DNA of 64,000 nt, taken from positions 186,001 through 250,000 of the forward strand of contig NZ_JAALBX010000002.1 in assembly GCF_011077955.1 (NCBI RefSeq), written 5' to 3'. Position 1 is the stretch's first letter. Every line of letters begins with the position of its first letter. Under the pieces are notes generated by a model, which was not told the origin of the DNA, ran no database searches, and saw nothing but the letters and a program-made list of their open reading frames with translations. The translations under genes and the position numbers were made by a program. Below are positions 48,557 to 59,819 of this stretch, in pieces. The stretch is from Citrobacter freundii (GTDB lineage: Bacteria; Pseudomonadota; Gammaproteobacteria; Enterobacterales; Enterobacteriaceae).

Positions 48557-51190
48557 TTAACGCGGCAGGGCCGTACCCCATTGACGCCACTCTTTAGGCT
48601 CGCTTTCCTGCAACAGGAAGTGCTTGCCTGCTTCTGCTTTCGGCGAAAGCGGCGTGGCAGGCGGCGTAGCAAAGGCGATACCGCCGCGAATGAACTGATT
48701 AAAGGTACCGGTTTTCACCACGCCCCCGGTCAGACCGAAGTCAAGGCTGTAGCCAGATGCCAGCCAGAATACCGAGTTATCCCGCACCAGATGCTGATAG
48801 CGCTTACTGATACGCAGCCCTACCATCACGCGGTCGGAAAGATTACCCAATACCATTCCGGTCACCGTACCGACTTCCATACCGCGGAACAGTACCGGTG
48901 TACCAATGGCCAGGGATCCCGCGTCCGGCACTTCCAGCACGATGCTTAACCCGTCGAGGTAACGAGAATCGGTAATGGTCGCTTCCTGCAATTCAAAATC
49001 ACGACGCGGATTGCCTTTACCGGGTTCCACGTTGATATAGGGCTGAAGGATAGTATCGAGGTGCTCAACGCCGGCGGCGGAAATTTGCGGCGTAATCACC
49101 GAGAAGCGCGTGCCGTTACGGGCAAACGTCTTCACATACTCCGGGTATAATACCGCCGTGGCCTGCACTTCATTGCGCTCGGTGATGAGTTTCAGGGATT
49201 CCACCTGCCCGATATTAATACCGAGATAACGGATAGGCATTCCCGCTGCCAGCTTGCCGGCATCAAACGCATGAAGGGTCACCTGGCTGCCCACTGCGCG
49301 CGCGGCGGTTTCAGACGGGAACAAGACGCGTTTGTCACCTTTTTTCATGGTGGTGGACGCGCCGCTTAAGTTATCAAAGCTGATTGCGCCTTTAATCGCC
49401 CGCGATAGCGGAGATGCCTGGACGGTTAAACCACTGCCATTGAGTTGCACTTTCGCGCCGCCTTCGGCCCAGAAAACGCTGTTGCTCGTCAACAGATTTT
49501 GATACTGCGGCTTGATGTGAATTTCGATATCAAACGCATTGGCGCGCGGACGCACCGTGATAACTTCACCCACTTCGAATTTGCGGTATAACACGACGGA
49601 ACCCGCCTGGATATCGGGCAAACTGTCCGCCGTCAGCGTCATGGTGGTAGTAGGGAGATCGCTTAAGCTGTTTTCTACCGCTTTTTCGAGGTTCGCAAAC
49701 AGCGGATAACTCTCTTTAAGCTCGCCTTTTGAACCTGGCAGAACGCGAATGCCGCCGCTCAGCCACTCGGTTGCGCTGGCCCCCAGGAATTCAACGCCAT
49801 CCAGCCCGACTTTTACATCAACACGGCTGTTGACCACAAATTTGCTGTCGCCTTTTACCAGGTCGCGATACTGCGGATCGACAGCCACCGAAAACTGAAT
49901 GCCTTTGGCGCTCAGGTTACGCTCAAGTACCTGACCAATCTGGATACCATGCAAAATCAACGGCTGGCCCGCATCGATGCCGTAACTTTCCGGGGCGGTT
50001 AGTTCAAGCGTGATCACGCCTGGCTGCTGCAATGGCGTTTTATCCCCCGGCAGAATGACGAAATGATTACGCGGTTCACCTTCGCCCGGCACCAGTTCAA
50101 AGGTGCTGCCGGTCAGCAAGCTACTGATGTTGGGGTTATTCAGCGATAATTTTGGATTGCGCAGTTCGATGCGCGTGCCATCACGCAGCAAGTTCACCAC
50201 CCCCGGATCCACCGTCATTTCGCCAGTTACCGCGCCGCCGGGATTCAGATTGAGCTTGGTGAGCGTGCCGACTTCCAGACCCTGATACATCAGCTTGGTC
50301 GAGTCGGCTTTCAGCCCTTCACCGCTCGGCAGGTCAAGCTTGATGATCACCCCGCGTTGGCTGTGAGCAAGGTCTTCGTACAGACCGTATTCATTTTCTT
50401 GCTCAGCCGGCTCCGAGCCTTCAGGGGAGTCAAAGGCAATCGCGCCGTTGACCAGCGCGGCGAGGCTCTCTAGTTTCACTTGCGCGCCGCTTAAGCTGAC
50501 ATCGGCTTTCACGCCGGAAACGTTCCAGAAACGGCTGCCTTTTTTGACCAGATGGGTGAAACGCCGCTCGATAAGCACGTCAATCGTCACGCCCTCGGCG
50601 TTTTTATTGATGGTGTAATCATAAACTTTACCCACCGGAATCTTACGAAAGTAAACCAGCGAGCCGCTGTTAAGCGACCCGAGATCGGCGGCTTTCAGGT
50701 GGATCATCAAATCGCCGTTATCAAGGCGGTACTTAGGTTGCGTATCCAGCGCAGTAAAGTGATCCTGCGGTTCGCCTTTGCCCGGCATCATACCGATGTA
50801 GTTGCCGCCCACTAACGCATCAAGCCCGGAAACGCCTGCCAGCGAGGCTTTCGGCGTAACCAGCCAGAATTGCGTCTCAGAACGCAACGCGTCCTTTAAA
50901 TCGCTTTTAATACTCACTTTTACCGCGATTTTATTTAGGTTCTCGCTTAACCGGATGTCCTGGACCGTACCCACCTCAACGCCCTGATAACGCACAGGCG
51001 TACGACCGGCGACAATGCCGTCGGCAGAGACGAAGTCGATAGTCACCGTAGTGCCTCGTTCTTCGTAAGTCGACCAGATAAGCCATCCGGCTATCATCAA
51101 TGCGATGATTGGCAAAAGCCAGAAGGGGGAAATGCGGCGTTTCGTTTTAATTCGCGCTTCAGTCGTCGAAGCGGGCGTTTCCTGACTCAT
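48557..51190 (-). CDS. letB: Intermembrane lipid transport protein LetB (seven MCE domains)
   Basis: LetB (YebT) forms a periplasmic tunnel of stacked MCE rings for lipid traffic between the membranes. The start at 51190 gives 877 residues as in E. coli. A single N-terminal helix ([20 protein letters not shown], about 20-39) is followed by seven repeats, each opening with the V-x-Y/L-x-G-hydrophobic-VGxV pattern, for example [28 protein letters not shown] and [14 protein letters not shown]. It overlaps letA by 32 bases. Confidence 0.97.
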   Translation of the reverse strand: MSQETPASTTEARIKTKRRISPFWLLPIIALMIAGWLIWSTYEERGTTVTIDFVSADGIVAGRTPVRYQGVEVGTVQDIRLSENLNKIAVKVSIKSDLKDALRSETQFWLVTPKASLAGVSGLDALVGGNYIGMMPGKGEPQDHFTALDTQPKYRLDNGDLMIHLKAADLGSLNSGSLVYFRKIPVGKVYDYTINKNAEGVTIDVLIERRFTHLVKKGSRFWNVSGVKADVSLSGAQVKLESLAALVNGAIAFDSPEGSEPAEQENEYGLYEDLAHSQRGVIIKLDLPSGEGLKADSTKLMYQGLEVGTLTKLNLNPGGAVTGEMTVDPGVVNLLRDGTRIELRNPKLSLNNPNISSLLTGSTFELVPGEGEPRNHFVILPGDKTPLQQPGVITLELTAPESYGIDAGQPLILHGIQIGQVLERNLSAKGIQFSVAVDPQYRDLVKGDSKFVVNSRVDVKVGLDGVEFLGASATEWLSGGIRVLPGSKGELKESYPLFANLEKAVENSLSDLPTTTMTLTADSLPDIQAGSVVLYRKFEVGEVITVRPRANAFDIEIHIKPQYQNLLTSNSVFWAEGGAKVQLNGSGLTVQASPLSRAIKGAISFDNLSGASTTMKKGDKRVLFPSETAARAVGSQVTLHAFDAGKLAAGMPIRYLGINIGQVESLKLITERNEVQATAVLYPEYVKTFARNGTRFSVITPQISAAGVEHLDTILQPYINVEPGKGNPRRDFELQEATITDSRYLDGLSIVLEVPDAGSLAIGTPVLFRGMEVGTVTGMVLGNLSDRVMVGLRISKRYQHLVRDNSVFWLASGYSLDFGLTGGVVKTGTFNQFIRGGIAFATPPATPLSPKAEAGKHFLLQESEPKEWRQWGTALPR

Positions 51191-52442
51191 GTGCGTCCCA
51201 AAGTAAGCGGCTGTCCAGCCATTCAACAGCAAGAATAGTCAATATAACTGCGGCGCCGAAATAAAACGCGGCAGGTCCCATGGTAAAAGCCAGTAACTGA
51301 TCGCGATTGACCAGCGACATGGTAAGCGCAATAACGAACAAATCCAGCATTGACCAGCGGCCAATCCAGGTAACAAAGCGCAGCATCAGAATGCGGGCGC
51401 GTAATCCTTGTTCGCATTTGAAATGAATACTGAGAAGCAACGTCAGCAGCACAATGACTTTAACAAACGGTACCGCGATACTGGCGATAAACACTATTGC
51501 CGCAACGGCGATATTACTGTCGGCAAGCGACATGATCCCGGAGAGGATAGTATCTTCCTGTCGCCCGCCGTTGACATAAATAATAGATATCGGCAGCAAA
51601 TTCGCGGGAATAAGAAACACCATCGCGGCAATCAACGCCGACCAGGTTTTTTGGATACTGTGGCGACGACGTTCGCGCAACGGAATATGACAGCGTTGGC
51701 AGCGCCCGCGCTCGTCGGGTTCACTGGTAAAATGGCAGCCAAGGCAGACGCGCAATGTTGCTTTTGGCGTGCGGGCAGGGCGGTTGGGGTAAAAACGCTC
51801 CCAGAGCTGTTCAACGTTAAGATGAATGATCGTCAGAACGCTTAGCAACATTAACAGGAAAAACGCCACCAGCCCGATACCCGGCTGCATATAGGCATAA
51901 TCGCTCACTTTGATTGACGCAACGCCGATGCCTACCAGATAAATATCCAGCATCACCCACTCTTTGAGCCTGTCCAGCATCAGCAATACCGGGCGCAGAT
52001 TCATGCCAAGTATATTGCCAAACCACATATAGGCGATGGCGGCGACCAGGGTAGCGGGCGCCCCGACGGTACAGAAAAACACCATGGCCGCCGTAACGGG
52101 ATCGCCCTGATTCGCCATCTGCCAAACCCCCTGCAGAAGGCTGGCATCGATGCGGGTACCAAGCAGGATGATACGCAGTAGCGGTTCGCTATAGGCAAAC
52201 GGCATCACGACTATCATGGTTATTGCCATAGCGGCAAGGCGGGTTAATGACCAGTCGCGGCCATCACGCAATTTTGCGTCGCAGCGCGGGCAATAAGCGC
52301 TCTGAGTAGACTTCACAACCGGCAACATAAAAAGCGTGTCACACTGCGGACATCGCTGATAATGTGCCTGTGGCAAAGGTTCGCTCATCGAATGAATGGT
52401 GAGCTTTTCGCCGGTTAATGCCGTTCTGGGTTTACGTGCCAT
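51159..52442 (-). CDS. letA: Lipid transport membrane protein LetA
   Basis: LetA (YebS) is the inner-membrane partner of LetB. At 427 residues it equals E. coli. Two tandem PqiA-like modules are visible, each beginning with a zinc-ribbon (RCPQCDTLF...[12 protein letters not shown] near 30-63 and VCLGCHF...[13 protein letters not shown] near 223-247) followed by four membrane helices. Its 3' end overlaps letB by 32 bases, giving a coupled letAB operon. Confidence 0.96.
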   Translation of the reverse strand: MARKPRTALTGEKLTIHSMSEPLPQAHYQRCPQCDTLFMLPVVKSTQSAYCPRCDAKLRDGRDWSLTRLAAMAITMIVVMPFAYSEPLLRIILLGTRIDASLLQGVWQMANQGDPVTAAMVFFCTVGAPATLVAAIAYMWFGNILGMNLRPVLLMLDRLKEWVMLDIYLVGIGVASIKVSDYAYMQPGIGLVAFFLLMLLSVLTIIHLNVEQLWERFYPNRPARTPKATLRVCLGCHFTSEPDERGRCQRCHIPLRERRRHSIQKTWSALIAAMVFLIPANLLPISIIYVNGGRQEDTILSGIMSLADSNIAVAAIVFIASIAVPFVKVIVLLTLLLSIHFKCEQGLRARILMLRFVTWIGRWSMLDLFVIALTMSLVNRDQLLAFTMGPAAFYFGAAVILTILAVEWLDSRLLWDAHESGNARFDD

Positions 52443-52569
52443 TTAATGGTCATTTTTATATTGGGGTGTGTTTATATTAAAACATGAATTGATTCATCTT
52501 GAGCATAAGCGCATTTAATGCTTATTTTAACAAGCTGGATACAGAATTAGACAACCAAGTGGCTATTTA

Positions 52570-53064
52570 ATGAACAAAAAACAATTTTACGCGGACCTTA
52601 ACCGTGATTTTCAGGCTTTGATGACAGGGGAAACCAGTGCACTGGCAACACTTGCCAATACCAGCGCGCTATTGTTTGAACGCCTGGAAAGCGTAAACTG
52701 GGCGGGATTCTATCTGCTGGAAGGGGATACCCTGGTTCTGGGGCCATTCCAGGGAAAAATCGCCTGCGTGCGTATCCCGGTCGGCAAAGGCGTGTGCGGC
52801 ACCGCCGTATCGAGTGCAAGTATTCAACGCGTTGAAGATGTCCACGCCTTTGATGGACATATTGCCTGCGACTCCGCCAGTAATGCTGAAATCGTATTGC
52901 CTATTACGCTTAATAACCAAATTATCGGTGTGCTGGATATCGACAGTACCGTGTTTGGCCGCTTTGAGGCCATTGATGAGCAAGGCCTGGGAGAACTGGT
53001 AGGACACCTTGAAAAGGTGCTTGCCGGGACGGATTACACAAAATTATTTGCGACTCGTGCATGA
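52570..53064 (+). CDS. msrC: Free methionine-(R)-sulfoxide reductase MsrC
   Basis: MsrC reduces free Met-R-sulfoxide using a GAF-domain active site. The 164-residue protein (165 in E. coli) has the conserved segments WAGFYLL, GPFQGKIACVRIPVGKGVCGTA and HIACDSASNAEIVLP; the three cysteines in these segments are the known catalytic and resolving residues. It is divergent from letA. Confidence 0.95.
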   Translation: MNKKQFYADLNRDFQALMTGETSALATLANTSALLFERLESVNWAGFYLLEGDTLVLGPFQGKIACVRIPVGKGVCGTAVSSASIQRVEDVHAFDGHIACDSASNAEIVLPITLNNQIIGVLDIDSTVFGRFEAIDEQGLGELVGHLEKVLAGTDYTKLFATRA

Positions 53065-53164
53065 TAAGCAACGGATAACGTGGCAATTGCTGAGAGCGTC
53101 ATTATAATGTCGCCTGTTCATGCCTGCGCCACGTTGGCAACGTCCGTTGTAATCAGGAAATTTC

Positions 53165-53851
53165 ATGGAAAATCAACCTAAGTTGAACAGTAGTAAAGAA
53201 GTTATTGCCTTTCTGGCCGAACGTTTTCCCCAGTGCTTCAGCGCTGAAGGCGAAGCACGTCCGCTGAAAATCGGCATTTTTCAGGATTTAGTCGCGCGCG
53301 TAGAAGGGGAGATGAATCTCAGCAAAACCCAACTGCGTTCAGCGCTGCGTCTTTACACCTCTAGCTGGCGTTACCTGTACGGCATCAAACTGGGCGCGAC
53401 CCGCGTCGATTTAGATGGCAACCCGTGCGGCGAGCTGGACGAGCAGCATGTCGAACATGCGCGTAAACAGCTTGAAGAGGCCAAAGCGCGTGTGCAGGCC
53501 CAGCGTGCTGAGCAGCAGGCCAAAAAACGCGAAGCGGCAATTGCCGCAGGCGAACAGCCCGAAGCGCCACGCCGCGAACGTAAACCACGTCCCGCAGCGC
53601 GCCGCAACGAAAACGCCGAGCGCAAACCACGTACGGCTAAACCGGCTGCGAAAGCGACCGAGCCCGCACGTGAAGAACGCCACACCCCCGTTTCTGACAT
53701 CTCCGTACTGGCAGTTGGCCAGTCGATTAAAGTTAAAGCGGGAAATAACGCGATGGATGCCACTGTACAAGAGATAACGAAAGACGGCGTCCGTGTACAG
53801 TTGACTTCTGGTATGTCGATGCTTGTACGCGCAGAACATTTATTGTTCTGA
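53165..53851 (+). CDS. proQ: RNA chaperone ProQ
   Basis: ProQ binds structured small RNAs and mRNA 3' ends and also influences ProP. The 228-residue protein (232 in E. coli) has an N-terminal FinO-like domain (about 1-120, with LKIGIFQDL and [12 protein letters not shown]), a long basic linker rich in Arg, Lys and Pro (about 121-175) and a C-terminal Tudor-like domain ([10 protein letters not shown]...VRAEHLLF). prc follows after 19 bases and is probably co-transcribed. Confidence 0.97.
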   Translation: MENQPKLNSSKEVIAFLAERFPQCFSAEGEARPLKIGIFQDLVARVEGEMNLSKTQLRSALRLYTSSWRYLYGIKLGATRVDLDGNPCGELDEQHVEHARKQLEEAKARVQAQRAEQQAKKREAAIAAGEQPEAPRRERKPRPAARRNENAERKPRTAKPAAKATEPAREERHTPVSDISVLAVGQSIKVKAGNNAMDATVQEITKDGVRVQLTSGMSMLVRAEHLLF

Positions 53852-53870
53852 TACGGAGGTCAACCGGGGC

Positions 53871-55916
53871 ATGAACACATTTTTAAAGCTCACCGCCGTG
53901 GGCCTGCTATTTTTAGCAGGCCAGGCGGTTGCTGTTGAAGACATCACCAACGCATCGCAAATTCCGGTTTTAAAGGAAGAAACGCAGCACGCAACGGTGA
54001 GTGAGCGCGTCACCTCGCGCTTTACCCGCTCCCATTACCGCCAGTTTGATTTGGATGGCGAATTTTCCGCCAAAATTTTTGATCGTTACCTTAATTTACT
54101 GGATTACAGCCACAATGTGCTGTTAGCCAGCGATATAGAAGAGTATGCGAAAAAGAAAAATCAACTGGGCGACGAACTCCGCTCCGGCAAACTGACCGTA
54201 TTTTACGATCTGTATAATCTGGCGCAAAAACGCCGCTTTGAGCGCTATCAGTACGCACTGAAAGTGCTTGAGCGCCCGATGGATTTTACCGGGAATGACA
54301 CTTACGAGCTTGACCGCAGCAAAGCGCCGTGGCCAAAAACCGAAGCGGATCTCGACCAGTTATGGAACAGCAAAGTTAAATATGACGAGCTGAGCCTTAA
54401 ACTGACCGGTAAAACGGATAAAGAAATTCGGGAAACCCTCGCAAAACGTTATAAGTTCGCGATTCGTCGCCTGGCGCAAACCAACAGTGAAGATGTGTTC
54501 TCACTGGCGATGACCGCTTTCGCTCACGAAATCGATCCCCACACCAATTACCTGTCGCCGCGTAACACTGAACAGTTCAATACCGAAATGAGCCTCTCTT
54601 TGGAAGGTATCGGCGCGGTATTGCAAATGGACGACGACTACACCGTCATTAATTCTATGGTGGCAGGCGGTCCGGCTGCGAAAAGCAAAGCGATAACGGT
54701 AGGCGATCGCATCGTTGGGGTAGGCCAGACCGGGCAATCGATGCAGGATGTCATCGGCTGGCGTCTTGATGATGTGGTGGCCTTGATCAAAGGACCGAAG
54801 GGCAGCAAGGTGCGTCTGGAGATTTTACCGGCAGGTAAAGGCACGAAGACCCGCACCGTGACGCTGACTCGCGAGCGCATTCGTCTTGAAGATCGCGCGG
54901 TGAAAATGACCGTGAAAACCGTCGGCAATCAAATAGTCGGTGTGCTGGATATCCCTGGCTTCTACGTTGGGTTAACGGACGATGTTAAGGTCCAGTTGCA
55001 AAAACTTGAGAAGCAGAATGTCAGCGCGGTAATTATCGATTTGCGTACTAACGGCGGCGGCGCACTGACCGAAGCGGTATCACTCTCGGGTTTGTTTATC
55101 CCAAGTGGCCCGATTGTGCAGGTACGCGATAATAACGGCAAAGTGCGTGAAGACAGCGATACCGATGGCGTGGTCTATTACAAAGGTCCATTAGTCGTCA
55201 TGGTTGACCGCTTCAGCGCCTCGGCGTCAGAGATATTTGCGGCTGCTATGCAGGACTATGGCCGTGCGCTTATCGTCGGCGAGCCAACCTTTGGTAAAGG
55301 CACAGTTCAACAATTCCGTTCTTTGAACCGCATTTACGATCAGATGTTGCGCCCGGAATGGCCTGCGTTAGGCTCGGTACAGTACACCATTCAGAAGTTC
55401 TATCGCGTGAATGGCGGCAGTACTCAGCGTAAAGGCGTGACGCCGGATATCATCATGCCGACTGGCAATGAAGAGACCGAAACCGGCGAGAAGTTTGAGG
55501 ACAATGCACTGCCATGGGATAGCGTGGATGCCGCTACGTTTGTCAAAGCGGGAGATTTGACCCCATTTGGCCCGCAGATGCTTCAGTCTCATGAAGAACG
55601 TATTGCGAAGGACCCGGAATTCCAGTACATCCTGAAAGACATTGCCCGTTACAACGCCATGAAGGATAAGCGTAATTTCGTCTCTTTAAACCTTGCACAG
55701 CGTGAAAAAGAGAACGATGAAGAGGACGCGACGCGTCTGGCACGCATTAACGATCGTTACAAGCGCCAGGGCAAGCCGCCACTCAAGAAACTGGACGATC
55801 TGCCGAAGGATTATCAAGAGGCCGATCCCTATCTTGATGAAACCGTCCATATCGCGCTTGATCTTGCGAAACTGGATAAAGGTAAGCCCGCGGAGCTACC
55901 CGCAGCCAGTAAATAA
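53871..55916 (+). CDS. prc: Tail-specific protease Prc (Tsp)
   Basis: Prc is a periplasmic PDZ protease that trims FtsI and degrades proteins with non-polar C-termini and, with NlpI, MepS. The ATG at 53871 after CGGAGG gives 681 residues (682 in E. coli). A signal peptide ends near QAVA (about 21). A PDZ domain lies at about 240-325, and the Ser/Lys dyad is S451 in FSASASE and K476 in GEPTFGKGT. The C-terminal helical domain is intact. Confidence 0.97.
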   Translation: MNTFLKLTAVGLLFLAGQAVAVEDITNASQIPVLKEETQHATVSERVTSRFTRSHYRQFDLDGEFSAKIFDRYLNLLDYSHNVLLASDIEEYAKKKNQLGDELRSGKLTVFYDLYNLAQKRRFERYQYALKVLERPMDFTGNDTYELDRSKAPWPKTEADLDQLWNSKVKYDELSLKLTGKTDKEIRETLAKRYKFAIRRLAQTNSEDVFSLAMTAFAHEIDPHTNYLSPRNTEQFNTEMSLSLEGIGAVLQMDDDYTVINSMVAGGPAAKSKAITVGDRIVGVGQTGQSMQDVIGWRLDDVVALIKGPKGSKVRLEILPAGKGTKTRTVTLTRERIRLEDRAVKMTVKTVGNQIVGVLDIPGFYVGLTDDVKVQLQKLEKQNVSAVIIDLRTNGGGALTEAVSLSGLFIPSGPIVQVRDNNGKVREDSDTDGVVYYKGPLVVMVDRFSASASEIFAAAMQDYGRALIVGEPTFGKGTVQQFRSLNRIYDQMLRPEWPALGSVQYTIQKFYRVNGGSTQRKGVTPDIIMPTGNEETETGEKFEDNALPWDSVDAATFVKAGDLTPFGPQMLQSHEERIAKDPEFQYILKDIARYNAMKDKRNFVSLNLAQREKENDEEDATRLARINDRYKRQGKPPLKKLDDLPKDYQEADPYLDETVHIALDLAKLDKGKPAELPAASK

Positions 55917-55921
55917 CCCCC

Positions 55922-55952
55922 AACAGGCACAAGAAATTGTGCCTGTTTTTTT
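55922..55952 (+). terminator. Terminator after prc
   Basis: AACAGGCACAA pairs with TTGTGCCTGTT around GAAA, with a T tract. Confidence 0.93.
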
Positions 55953-55990
55953 ACCTGTCTCTTTTTCCCGTAAGACGAATGCCTTAAAAT

Positions 55991-56005
55991 GTAAAGATTC
56001 GTATT
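55991..56005 (+). promoter_or_regulatory. Possible CpxR box upstream of htpX
   Basis: GTAAA-N5-GTATT is one base from the CpxR consensus GTAAA-N5-GTAAA. E. coli htpX is a CpxR target. It lies about 105 bases before the htpX start. Confidence 0.4.
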
Positions 56006-56108
56006 TTTAGTAACTTACCCGTCTTGCTGGCTTGAAAACAGGCGGTTTAACCATACGATGTGATTAATCGCATAACGCGTACTGGTAAATTGAGGTTAAA
56101 AGAACATT

Positions 56109-56990
56109 ATGATGCGTATCGCGCTTTTCCTGTTAACGAACCTGGCGGTGATGCTGGTCTTCGGCCTGGTGCTCAGCCTGACAGGGATCCAGTCCAGCAG
56201 CGTTCAGGGATTGATGATCATGGCGCTGTTATTTGGTTTTGGTGGTTCTTTCGTATCACTGTTAATGTCGAAGTGGATGGCGTTGCGTGCGGTGGGTGGG
56301 GAAGTGATCGAACAACCGCGTAACGCGACCGAACGCTGGTTGATGGATACGGTAGCCGAGCAGTCTCGCCAGGCGGGTATCGCCATGCCACAGGTGGCGA
56401 TTTATCACGCTCCTGACATTAACGCCTTTGCAACCGGCGCCCGTCGCGATGCGTCGTTGGTGGCGGTCAGCACAGGTTTGCTGCAAAACATGAGTCGTGA
56501 TGAAGCGCAGGCGGTTATCGCTCATGAAATTAGCCACATTGCGAACGGTGATATGGTAACCATGACGCTGATTCAGGGCGTAGTGAACACCTTTGTCATC
56601 TTCATCTCCCGTATTATTGCGCAAATCGCGTCGGGATTTTTATCCGGCAACCGCGACGATGGCGAGCAAAGCAACGGCAACCCGCTTATCTATTTCGCGG
56701 TGGCGACGGCGCTGGAGTTGGTGTTCGGTATTCTTGCGAGCATTATTACCATGTGGTTCTCCCGTTATCGTGAATTTCATGCCGATGCGGGCTCGGCGAA
56801 ACTGGTTGGTCGCGAGAAAATGATAGCGGCACTGCAACGTCTGAAAACCAGCTATGAACCGCAGGAAGCAAGCAGCATGATGGCGTTTTGCATCAACGGT
56901 AAATCGAAATCGTTGAGCGAGCTTTTTATGACGCACCCGCCGCTTGATAAACGTATAGAAGCCCTGCGTACCGGGCAGTATCTTAAGTAA
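56109..56990 (+). CDS. htpX: Membrane protease HtpX
   Basis: HtpX is a zinc metalloprotease of the M48 family in the inner membrane that works with FtsH in membrane protein quality control. At 293 residues it equals E. coli. Two N-terminal helices (about 4-24 and 32-53) precede the HEISH motif (H139, E140, H143); a further glutamate ligand is in [12 protein letters not shown]. Two more hydrophobic segments lie at about 156-178 and 193-215. Confidence 0.97.
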   Translation: MMRIALFLLTNLAVMLVFGLVLSLTGIQSSSVQGLMIMALLFGFGGSFVSLLMSKWMALRAVGGEVIEQPRNATERWLMDTVAEQSRQAGIAMPQVAIYHAPDINAFATGARRDASLVAVSTGLLQNMSRDEAQAVIAHEISHIANGDMVTMTLIQGVVNTFVIFISRIIAQIASGFLSGNRDDGEQSNGNPLIYFAVATALELVFGILASIITMWFSRYREFHADAGSAKLVGREKMIAALQRLKTSYEPQEASSMMAFCINGKSKSLSELFMTHPPLDKRIEALRTGQYLK

Positions 56991-57003
56991 TCTTGTGAGC
57001 AGT

Positions 57004-57034
57004 AAAAAAGCGTGCCTTCCGGCACGCTTTTTTT
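57004..57034. terminator. Bidirectional terminator between htpX and yebQ
   Basis: AAAAAAGCGTGCC-TTCC-GGCACGCTTTTTT is a strong hairpin whose T tract touches the yebQ stop codon. Confidence 0.92.
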
Positions 57035-58403
57035 ATGCCATCGGTTTGCTTTTTGACATACGCAGCATACTCACCAGCGCTGCAAGCGCCGCAAGTATTC
57101 CCGCCAGCAATAAAGAGGCGTGTTCGCCGGCATGGCTGAAATGGGTAAACATCAGGGCCACCAGCGCCGCACCGGTGCTTTGTCCCAGCAGACGCGCCGT
57201 TCCTAACATCCCGCTTGCGCCCCCGCTGCGATGACGCGGCGCGGCCGAAATAATCGTATGGTTATTCGGTGACTGAAATAACCCGAATCCGGCTCCACAG
57301 AGGATCATGCGCCAGATGATATCGAGATCGGACGGATTTGCCGGTAGATAGGCAAGCCCGAATAAACCGCACGCCATGACGATGAGGCCAATTCCGCCTA
57401 ATAGCCCCGCATGGATACGCTCCACCAGATAACCGGATAACGGGGCGACTACCATAGTGGCAAGCGGCCATGGGGTCAGCAGCAGCCCGGTTTTTACTTC
57501 GCTAAACCCGAGCGTGGTTTGCATAAAGAATGGCAATGATACCAGGGCCAGCATCTGCGCGGTAAAGGAGCAAATAGAGGTGCTGATGGATAAGGAAAAG
57601 AGCGGGATCCGCAGTAAATCCACCGGCAGTAGCGGAACCGGTAACCGGAGTTGGCGGCGTACAAAGAGGGTACCTATCACCACCAGTGCCACTAACTGAG
57701 CGGCGAGCAGCCAGTCGACGTTTCCCTGAGCGTAATTGCCGAGCGCGGTGATAAGCAAGCCAAAGGTAAGTGCATTCATTATCGCGCTGGGCAGATCGAA
57801 GCGCTGTTGGGATTTTTGCTGATTGGCGGGCAGAAAGCGGATCGCTAATACCAGCGCCAGTAGACCAAGCGGAATATTAATTAAAAACAGCCAGTGCCAG
57901 GTGGCGACAGAGAGGATGGCTGCCGCGATGGTTGGACCGGCGGCGGCCGAGGCCGCGACGATAAGTGAGTTTATCCCCATACCCCGGCCCAGAAAACGCT
58001 GGGGATAGATCATACGGATGAGCGCGGTATTCACACTCATTAACGCCGCGCCACCCAACCCCTGAAGAATGCGGGTAAGGGTAAGCATTTCAAGGGTGCG
58101 TGAAAAAGCACAAAGCAATGAGGCAATAACAAACACGACCAGACCATACTGGTAGACGCGACGGTAGCCGAACATATCCCCCAAAAACGAGAGTGTGAGT
58201 AGGCTTGCGACGATAGCGATTTGATAGGCGTTAATTATCCAGATACTGCTGGCGGGCGTTGCATTCAGATCGTGAGCGATGGTGGGTAGCGCTACGTTGG
58301 CAATGGTGCCATCCAGTACTGCCATCATGATGCCGATGGCGATAGTCAGAATGGCGCCGTACCGCTGGGGTATGGGCAAGCCATCAGAAACTTTTTTTTC
58401 CAT
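57033..58403 (-). CDS. yebQ: MFS drug:proton antiporter family transporter YebQ
   Basis: The 456-residue protein matches YebQ (457 in E. coli) of the DHA2-type major facilitator family, with about 14 hydrophobic segments. The motif IMMAVLDGTIANVALPTIAHDL near 25-46 is the family's motif D1, and GDMFGYRRVY near 81-90 is motif A. The substrate is unknown. It is divergent from kdgR, and in E. coli occupies the same position. Confidence 0.93.
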   Translation of the reverse strand: MEKKVSDGLPIPQRYGAILTIAIGIMMAVLDGTIANVALPTIAHDLNATPASSIWIINAYQIAIVASLLTLSFLGDMFGYRRVYQYGLVVFVIASLLCAFSRTLEMLTLTRILQGLGGAALMSVNTALIRMIYPQRFLGRGMGINSLIVAASAAAGPTIAAAILSVATWHWLFLINIPLGLLALVLAIRFLPANQQKSQQRFDLPSAIMNALTFGLLITALGNYAQGNVDWLLAAQLVALVVIGTLFVRRQLRLPVPLLPVDLLRIPLFSLSISTSICSFTAQMLALVSLPFFMQTTLGFSEVKTGLLLTPWPLATMVVAPLSGYLVERIHAGLLGGIGLIVMACGLFGLAYLPANPSDLDIIWRMILCGAGFGLFQSPNNHTIISAAPRHRSGGASGMLGTARLLGQSTGAALVALMFTHFSHAGEHASLLLAGILAALAALVSMLRMSKSKPMA

Positions 58404-58525
58404 TATATGTGTTCGCTTCTAGAAAATGTTCTGGCGCTGTAAACCGTCTACTTTAGCCTGGAACCTTTGCCCTGGGTTAATGTAAGTGTTGCATCGCAGA
58501 TTTATAACAACAGGTCATAGATACA

Positions 58526-58554
58526 TTGCGGCGGCATGGCCTGATACTTATAAT
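58526..58554 (+). promoter_or_regulatory. Predicted kdgR promoter
   Basis: TTGCGG (58526-58531) and a perfect TATAAT (58549-58554) are spaced 17 bases apart, about 50 bases before the kdgR start. Confidence 0.65.
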
Positions 58555-58601
58555 AAAAACCGATTCTAATTTTTATAAAACAAATGCGGTCGAGGTGAAG
58601 A

Positions 58602-59393
58602 ATGGCAGTCGCAGATTTGGATAAACAGCCTGATTCTGTTTCCTCTGTGTTGAAAGTTTTCGGAATTTTGCAGGCGCTGGGTGAAGAACGAGAAATCGGC
58701 ATTACCGAGTTATCGCAGCGCGTGATGATGTCAAAAAGCACTGTGTACCGCTTTTTGCAAACCATGAAGTCATTAGGATATGTAGCCCAGGAAGGGGAGT
58801 CCGAAAAATATTCCCTCACACTGAAACTGTTTGAATTAGGCGCGAAGGCATTGCAGAACGTCGATTTGATTCGCAGTGCTGATATCCAGATGCGCGAACT
58901 GTCTCATCTGACAAAAGAGACAATTCACCTGGGCGCGTTAGATGAAGACAGCATTGTCTACATCCACAAAATTGACTCCATGTATAACCTGCGTATGTAT
59001 TCGCGCGTAGGCCGTCGTAATCCGCTTTACAGCACTGCTATTGGCAAAGTTTTGCTGGCGTGGCGCGATCATGACGACGTGCGACAAATTCTTGCGGATG
59101 TGGAATACAAGCACAGCACGCCTCGCACCATCACCAGTACAGAAGCGCTGCTGCCGGTACTGGATATGGTTCGCGAGCAGGGTTTCGGCGAAGACAACGA
59201 AGAGCAGGAAGAAGGGTTACGCTGCATCGCGGTACCGGTATTCGATCGCTTCGGTTTCGTGGTTGCCGGTTTGAGCATTTCATTCCCGACGCTGCGCTTC
59301 TCAGAAGAACGTTTGCATGAGTATGTCGCCATGCTGCATAGCGCGGCGCGAAAAATTTCCGAACAGTTAGGCTATAACGACTACCCGTTTTGA
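58602..59393 (+). CDS. kdgR: IclR-family regulator KdgR
   Basis: KdgR represses genes for pectin, galacturonate and KDG use (kdgT, kdgK, kduID, eda in enterobacteria) and is released by 2-keto-3-deoxygluconate. At 263 residues it equals E. coli. An N-terminal winged helix (about 15-70, ITELSQRVMMSKSTVYRFLQ) is followed by the IclR effector domain (about 85-255). GAGGTGAAG precedes the ATG. Its presence in the same window as rhiTN and eda is noteworthy. Confidence 0.97.
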   Translation: MAVADLDKQPDSVSSVLKVFGILQALGEEREIGITELSQRVMMSKSTVYRFLQTMKSLGYVAQEGESEKYSLTLKLFELGAKALQNVDLIRSADIQMRELSHLTKETIHLGALDEDSIVYIHKIDSMYNLRMYSRVGRRNPLYSTAIGKVLLAWRDHDDVRQILADVEYKHSTPRTITSTEALLPVLDMVREQGFGEDNEEQEEGLRCIAVPVFDRFGFVVAGLSISFPTLRFSEERLHEYVAMLHSAARKISEQLGYNDYPF

Positions 59394-59400
59394 AAACAGA

Positions 59401-59425
59401 CCGCAGCCCAGGCTGCGGTTTTTTT
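59401..59425. terminator. Terminator between kdgR and yobH
   Basis: CCGCAGCC-CA-GGCTGCGG is followed by seven T and touches the yobH stop codon. Confidence 0.88.
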
Positions 59426-59660
59426 AATGCTCAATAACGGTTTCGCTTTTACGCAATAGTGGACACTGTGAAATCCCAATCAGCCCACTTTCAGAATAAA
59501 TAAATTGTGTGGTCACACTCTGCCGGGCGGTTAAATAACGGCACTGAAGCCCAAGGCCTGCCGCATTGTTATGACTGCTAATGAGTATGCCGTAGCCGCT
59601 TAATAACATCGCCAACCATATGATGACTGCAAAGGCTATCAGGCGAAAAATCCAGCGCAT
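59424..59660 (-). CDS. yobH: Small membrane-anchored protein YobH
   Basis: The 78-residue protein matches YobH (79 in E. coli). An N-terminal hydrophobic helix (about 6-26) anchors or exports it, and the conserved part reads NAAGLGLQCRYLTARQS and CPLLRKS, with two cysteines. Function is unknown. The order kdgR-yobH-mgrB-yebO is as in E. coli. Confidence 0.9.
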   Translation of the reverse strand: MRWIFRLIAFAVIIWLAMLLSGYGILISSHNNAAGLGLQCRYLTARQSVTTQFIYSESGLIGISQCPLLRKSETVIEH

Positions 59661-59764
59661 TTCTTCAACTCCTGTTTAAAATTATGTTGCGCAGCATGGC
59701 AGTTCTACCGTGCGGCACAATCTGATGTTTCTTAATTTCCCTGGTGATTAGTAGCGTGATGATT

Positions 59765-59799
59765 GGTTTAAGAAACGCGTGGTAGGCTGTCCCTATTAA
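59765..59799 (+). promoter_or_regulatory. Possible mgrB promoter with PhoP half-site
   Basis: TATTAA at 59794-59799 could be the -10. GGTTTA at 59765-59770 matches one PhoP half-site (T/GGTTTA), but the second half is degenerate. mgrB is a PhoP target in enterobacteria, so a PhoP box is expected here. Confidence 0.4.
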
Positions 59800-59819
59800 A
59801 GGTCAAACTGGAGTGTTCA